From an uncultured bacterium (GTDB taxonomy: Bacteria > Cyanobacteriota > Vampirovibrionia > Gastranaerophilales > Gastranaerophilaceae): a stretch of DNA of 64,000 nucleotides. The notes under the pieces are model-generated. The model saw only the letters and a list, made by a program, of their open reading frames with translations. It did no database searches and had not been told where the DNA came from. Made by a program: the position numbers and the translations under genes. Every line of letters starts with the position of its first letter. Position 1 is the stretch's first letter. The stretch spans positions 62,001 to 126,000 of the forward strand of contig CACYOO010000004.1 of assembly GCA_902776035.1 (NCBI GenBank). Direction: 5' to 3'. Shown in pieces: positions 60,795 through 64,000 of this stretch.

Positions 60795-63032
60795 TTATTG
60801 CCTGCTTCTCATACTTTCAATTTTATCCAATTTTGAGTTTAATTGTTTATTTGAATCAGATAAATTTTTAAGCCGATGATTTAAATTATCAGTGTATTTA
60901 TCCGTTTTAGATGCAAATGCTATATATTCTTGTAAATTTTCTGATATTGAGGAGAAAATTTTATCAATTTCTTTTATAGCTTGAACAGATGTATTGATAA
61001 TCCAATCTCCATTTACTGCATACATACCTGATAATGGTTCTTTTGTAACTGCCTCAGGCATTATATCCTTTAGTTCTTGTGCAATAACACCAATTCTTTT
61101 GGTTTGTTTATCTTTTTTCATATTAAATTCATATATATTAATTTTTCTGATTTCATTTAAACCATATTTTGTCGGCTTAATGTTTGTTTTTAGTCGTTTG
61201 TCCGAATAAATTGTCATCATTTGATTTTTGCCGAATACAGCACCGTCTAATGCAATAGATGTCATATAATAACCATCAGTATCCTTACCCCATTGAGCGG
61301 ATGTTGATGCAGGAGCAATAACCATTTGTGCTCTTGAATTGGCTCCCCAAATATTAGCAGCTGTAGTTTCTCTAACACTAGGAATAGTTATTAAATCTAT
61401 TGTTGTAGCATAACTGCTTTGGTGATATGTTGTATTCATTTTAAAATCTTTTTGTTTAATAGTTATATTCGCATCTCTATCTAAAGGATCTATAGTATTC
61501 ATATATGTATCAACTTGATCTACCGAAGTCGTAGGATTTGCAGATGTCATTACCGATGTTACATTTTTGCCTATTGGACCGGGTATAATACAGGTTTTAT
61601 TATTGTATGAATTGACAATGTTAAGTAATTCAGCTGAACAACCTGAGCCAATTGCAATAGAGTAGTCTCCTACTTTGCCGGGAGAGCCAATATTGATACC
61701 ACTTGTACCTGCTTGACCTCCATTTCCGATAACTATACTATCTGAGGAGTTTGAGTTAGATGAACCTGCATTATTTCCAATAAAAATACCGTTTGTAATC
61801 GTTCCTGCACCGTTGCCTGCACCGGAACCAATAAATACAGAACTCAAAGCACTTGCATTTTTTCCTGCATTATATCCTAAAATTACTGATTTTTCTAAAT
61901 TATGAGCACTTGTTGTATATCCTGCATAATTTCCCATTATGACATTGTAACCTAAATTGCTTTTAGTATCTGCTGCAGAACTTGCTCCTGCGTAATGACC
62001 TATTAATACATTATCGTAACTGCTTCCGTATTTCATATTTGACAAATGTCCTGCGTATGGACCTATTGCTATTGACGTATATCCATCATAACCTACTGCA
62101 CCATAAGCTGCATAATTACCTATAGCAACTCCGGCAAAACCGCCATTACCGTGTGCATTTGCGTAATTACCTATGGATATACCTGCTGTAATTCCTGCTG
62201 CAGTTTTACCACTTGCTGCATTTGTACCTATTGCAATACTGTTATTAAGCGATGTTAAAATATTACTGTTATTTCTTGCAACATTATTACCTATTAAGAC
62301 ACTGTCATTTCCTGCATTACTATTTGCACAAGCATAAGAGCCGATAATGTTGCTTCTATATATTGAACTTCCCGTACCGTTCATTGCATAATATCCCATA
62401 ACTACATTATGATTTTTTATTGAAGATGCACCGTAAGCAGGTATATAACCGGCAATAATACTATAATTATCACTTGATATTGCACTTAAAGAGTGTTCTT
62501 TTGTTTCTGTAAATCTTCCTATATGTATAGATGAATTACTTCCAACCATTGAACTTATTGTTCCGGTACTTGAGGAAAAATCACTGTCTAAAGCACCAAT
62601 GCCGATATTTCTTGCCATATCTAATACAAGAGAGCCGGCAAAAATATTTGTATTTGGTGAATTACCTCGTTGATAAAGGTTAATCATATTACCCAAATTT
62701 GAAGCAAAAACAAGTGCTGACCTGCCATATTGTGATACCGGATAGTATTTAACATCGGTATTAATATCAGTAAGCGAATCAATATCTAATCCGACAATAA
62801 CTTTATAAGCAGAATTTGGATATGATATATTATATATTCCGTATCCGCCTGATGCACCGTCTGATTCAGCTTCATATCTATTCCAGCTGTTATCGCTTTG
62901 AACAACTGTTGCGTTATCATTTGTTTGTCTGGTTGTTAAAGATGGTAATGTTATGGCTGATACTACACTAACTATCAATAATACAATCATCATTTCCGAA
63001 AGTGTAAATGCATTTATTTTCTTGATAATCAT
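60795..63032 (-). CDS. Type IV pilin-like giant protein with S74 chaperone domain (B)
   Basis: A 745-residue paralogue of the downstream gene. Prepilin signal KKINAFTLSEMMIVLLIV, hydrophobic helix to about residue 30, a central tract of IGxxAG repeats (SIAIGTNAASGK, VAIGNYAAYG, IAIGPYAGHLSN), then S74 with SDKRLKTNI (Ser610), GVIAQELKDIMPEAV and a C-terminal coiled coil. It lies 2 bases before gene A and overlaps the stop of the upstream gene by 4 bases, so the three are one unit. Type IV pilin and S74 in one chain implies a trimeric, self-processed surface fibre anchored through the pilin system. Confidence 0.85.
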   Translation of the reverse strand: MIIKKINAFTLSEMMIVLLIVSVVSAITLPSLTTRQTNDNATVVQSDNSWNRYEAESDGASGGYGIYNISYPNSAYKVIVGLDIDSLTDINTDVKYYPVSQYGRSALVFASNLGNMINLYQRGNSPNTNIFAGSLVLDMARNIGIGALDSDFSSSTGTISSMVGSNSSIHIGRFTETKEHSLSAISSDNYSIIAGYIPAYGASSIKNHNVVMGYYAMNGTGSSIYRSNIIGSYACANSNAGNDSVLIGNNVARNNSNILTSLNNSIAIGTNAASGKTAAGITAGISIGNYANAHGNGGFAGVAIGNYAAYGAVGYDGYTSIAIGPYAGHLSNMKYGSSYDNVLIGHYAGASSAADTKSNLGYNVIMGNYAGYTTSAHNLEKSVILGYNAGKNASALSSVFIGSGAGNGAGTITNGIFIGNNAGSSNSNSSDSIVIGNGGQAGTSGINIGSPGKVGDYSIAIGSGCSAELLNIVNSYNNKTCIIPGPIGKNVTSVMTSANPTTSVDQVDTYMNTIDPLDRDANITIKQKDFKMNTTYHQSSYATTIDLITIPSVRETTAANIWGANSRAQMVIAPASTSAQWGKDTDGYYMTSIALDGAVFGKNQMMTIYSDKRLKTNIKPTKYGLNEIRKINIYEFNMKKDKQTKRIGVIAQELKDIMPEAVTKEPLSGMYAVNGDWIINTSVQAIKEIDKIFSSISENLQEYIAFASKTDKYTDNLNHRLKNLSDSNKQLNSKLDKIESMRSRQ

Positions 63033-64000
63033 TTATTCACACTTTCTTTTATTTTAGTTTTTATATATAAGTTATTTACTTGTACTCTTAGTCGTTTATT
63101 TTCAGATTCAAGTATTTTAACTTCATTGTCTAATGCAATGGCTCTATCATATAGTTTTTTGTAATTTGTTATGTAGTTATTTAATTTTTTGTTGATGTTT
63201 GATAATTTTAAATCTAATTCTTTTATTGCATTTATCATTGGAAATATTATCCATTCCGCATCAACAGATAAATAACCGTTTTTTTCAACAACAGATTTTG
63301 GAAAAATTTGTTGCATTTCTTGTGCAATTGTACCTGCCATTATGGTTTTATCATTTTTATAATTAAATTGGTAAGTATTTATTTTTCTAAAATCATTAAG
63401 TGAAACTTCAGATTTTTTTATGTTTTCCTTTAATCTTTTATCGGAATACATAGTAAATGTTTGAGTAGGTCCATATACTATATCCGAAAACATAATAATT
63501 GAACTTGTACCTGCATAAGCTGTACCATTTGGACTTATTATGAGCTGCGAATATTTTTCACCTAATTCCCCTTGAGGATCCCATATTTTTTTTAACCTAT
63601 TAGGATTGTCATCTAAATGCATATCATAATCTCTGCTAATATTTGCAAGTCCTCCGTTAGGTGCTATTGCAGACCTTGAACCCGCAGTACCGTCATCATT
63701 ATTGTTTCCTTTAATAATAGCAGAACCTGTAGGTCTTGAACCCAAAAATAAACTATTTTGTAAGTTTTTGTAACTCATACAAGCTCCATGACCTATACAA
63801 ATACAATTTGAGAGTTTAGAAGAACTTCTGGCGGCATTTGTACCTATGTTTATATTTCCTACTGTTGTATAAGCTTGTTGATATCCTGCAAAACTTCCTA
63901 AGTCGACATTATTAGATGTATTCGCATACATATTTTCAGCACCTGCATTGTAACCAATTGCAACAAGAGAAGCGTAGCTTGTTTTATTTACGGAAGATTG
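63029..64000 (-). CDS. Third pilin/S74-type protein, cut by the window end
   Basis: The frame is open from 64000 to the stop at 63029 (323 residues visible); an internal ATG at 63931 is not the true start, since repeat sequence (VAIGYNAGAEN) continues upstream of it. Visible parts are IGxxAG repeats (NINIGTNAARSS, CICIGHGACMS), an S74 domain with SDKRLKENI and AGTIAQEMQQIFPKSV, and a C-terminal coiled coil. The N-terminus, where a prepilin signal would be expected, lies outside the window. Confidence 0.8.
   Translation of the reverse strand, partial: QSSVNKTSYASLVAIGYNAGAENMYANTSNNVDLGSFAGYQQAYTTVGNINIGTNAARSSSKLSNCICIGHGACMSYKNLQNSLFLGSRPTGSAIIKGNNNDDGTAGSRSAIAPNGGLANISRDYDMHLDDNPNRLKKIWDPQGELGEKYSQLIISPNGTAYAGTSSIIMFSDIVYGPTQTFTMYSDKRLKENIKKSEVSLNDFRKINTYQFNYKNDKTIMAGTIAQEMQQIFPKSVVEKNGYLSVDAEWIIFPMINAIKELDLKLSNINKKLNNYITNYKKLYDRAIALDNEVKILESENKRLRVQVNNLYIKTKIKESVNK

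Noticed and set aside
59000-63900. Regular repeats that could be mistaken for a CRISPR or DNA satellite array
   Set aside because: The periodicity is at protein level (IGxxAG units) with variable codons; there are no identical DNA repeats with spacers. No CRISPR array is visible in the window.

Overview
The window is AT-rich, densely coded DNA from a diderm (LPS-making) bacterium. My best placement is a non-photosynthetic relative of cyanobacteria (Melainabacteria / Gastranaerophilales type). Four things point there: a Ycf23/DUF561 protein, otherwise mostly known from cyanobacteria and plastids; an lpxD-lpxC-fabZ lipid A block together with Kdo and heptose genes; fermentative [FeFe]-hydrogenase maturation (hydG); and large type IV pilin-like proteins ending in peptidase S74 chaperone domains. 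The placement is an inference from gene content and was not tested by a tree.

Layout. 0.1-3.4 kb: an operon of a DUF350 membrane protein, two small envelope proteins and a membrane-anchored spermidine synthase-like enzyme, behind a clear sigma70 promoter. 3.4-8.6 kb: an orphan OppD-type ATPase, a coiled-coil protein, a stomatin/NfeD pair, a DUF1858 protein and a Q-rich protein. 8.7-16.7 kb: class II aldolase, a MITE-like element, a metallopeptidase plus calpain-like protease pair, a CxxCxxCC protein, PBP1A and lysS. 16.7-19.3 kb: three glycosyltransferases, two of them fucosyltransferases (GT11, GT10). 19.4-20.2 kb: a small AbrB-like protein and a broken HAD gene. 20.2-23 kb: a kdsD-kdsC-queD-uppP operon. 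23.1-24.2 kb: a STAS-like protein followed by about 0.9 kb of non-coding repeats around a structured, GC-richer element. 24.3-28.8 kb: DHH phosphoesterase, YihY, a degenerate GGDEF protein, hydG and a TM1266-type regulator. 29.2-32.4 kb: five same-strand genes of unknown function, the first and last of which share an N-terminal motif. 33-41 kb: a HEAT-like protein, a nucleoside transporter, dapB-asd-rfaE2-lpxD-lpxC-fabZ and two hypothetical genes. 41.4-48 kb: a glucan phosphorylase-like protein lacking the PLP lysine, a GT39-type transferase, a TSCPD lipoprotein, argS and an HpcH/HpaI protein. 48.3-51.8 kb: rpsE-rpmD-rplO-secY, detached from the rest of its usual operon, and a carbonic anhydrase. 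51.8-57.6 kb: TcdA, a frameshifted fic gene, tRNA-Asp, an RNase H-like protein, motAB, ruvA and ycf23. 57.8-64 kb: an HtrA-like protease and three tandem pilin/S74 proteins, the last cut by the window end.

How it fits together. Much of the window serves the cell envelope: lipid A (lpxD, lpxC, fabZ), Kdo (kdsD, kdsC), heptose activation (rfaE2), lipid-carrier recycling (uppP), peptidoglycan (pbp1A, dapB, asd), surface fucosylation and giant surface pilins. Two groups look least described: the three pilin/S74 genes at 58.5-64 kb, and the 29.2-32.4 kb cluster built around a shared 42-residue N-terminal motif. A recurring promoter layout, TATAAT-like -10 then 5-7 nt then ATG with no Shine-Dalgarno, suggests several leaderless transcripts.
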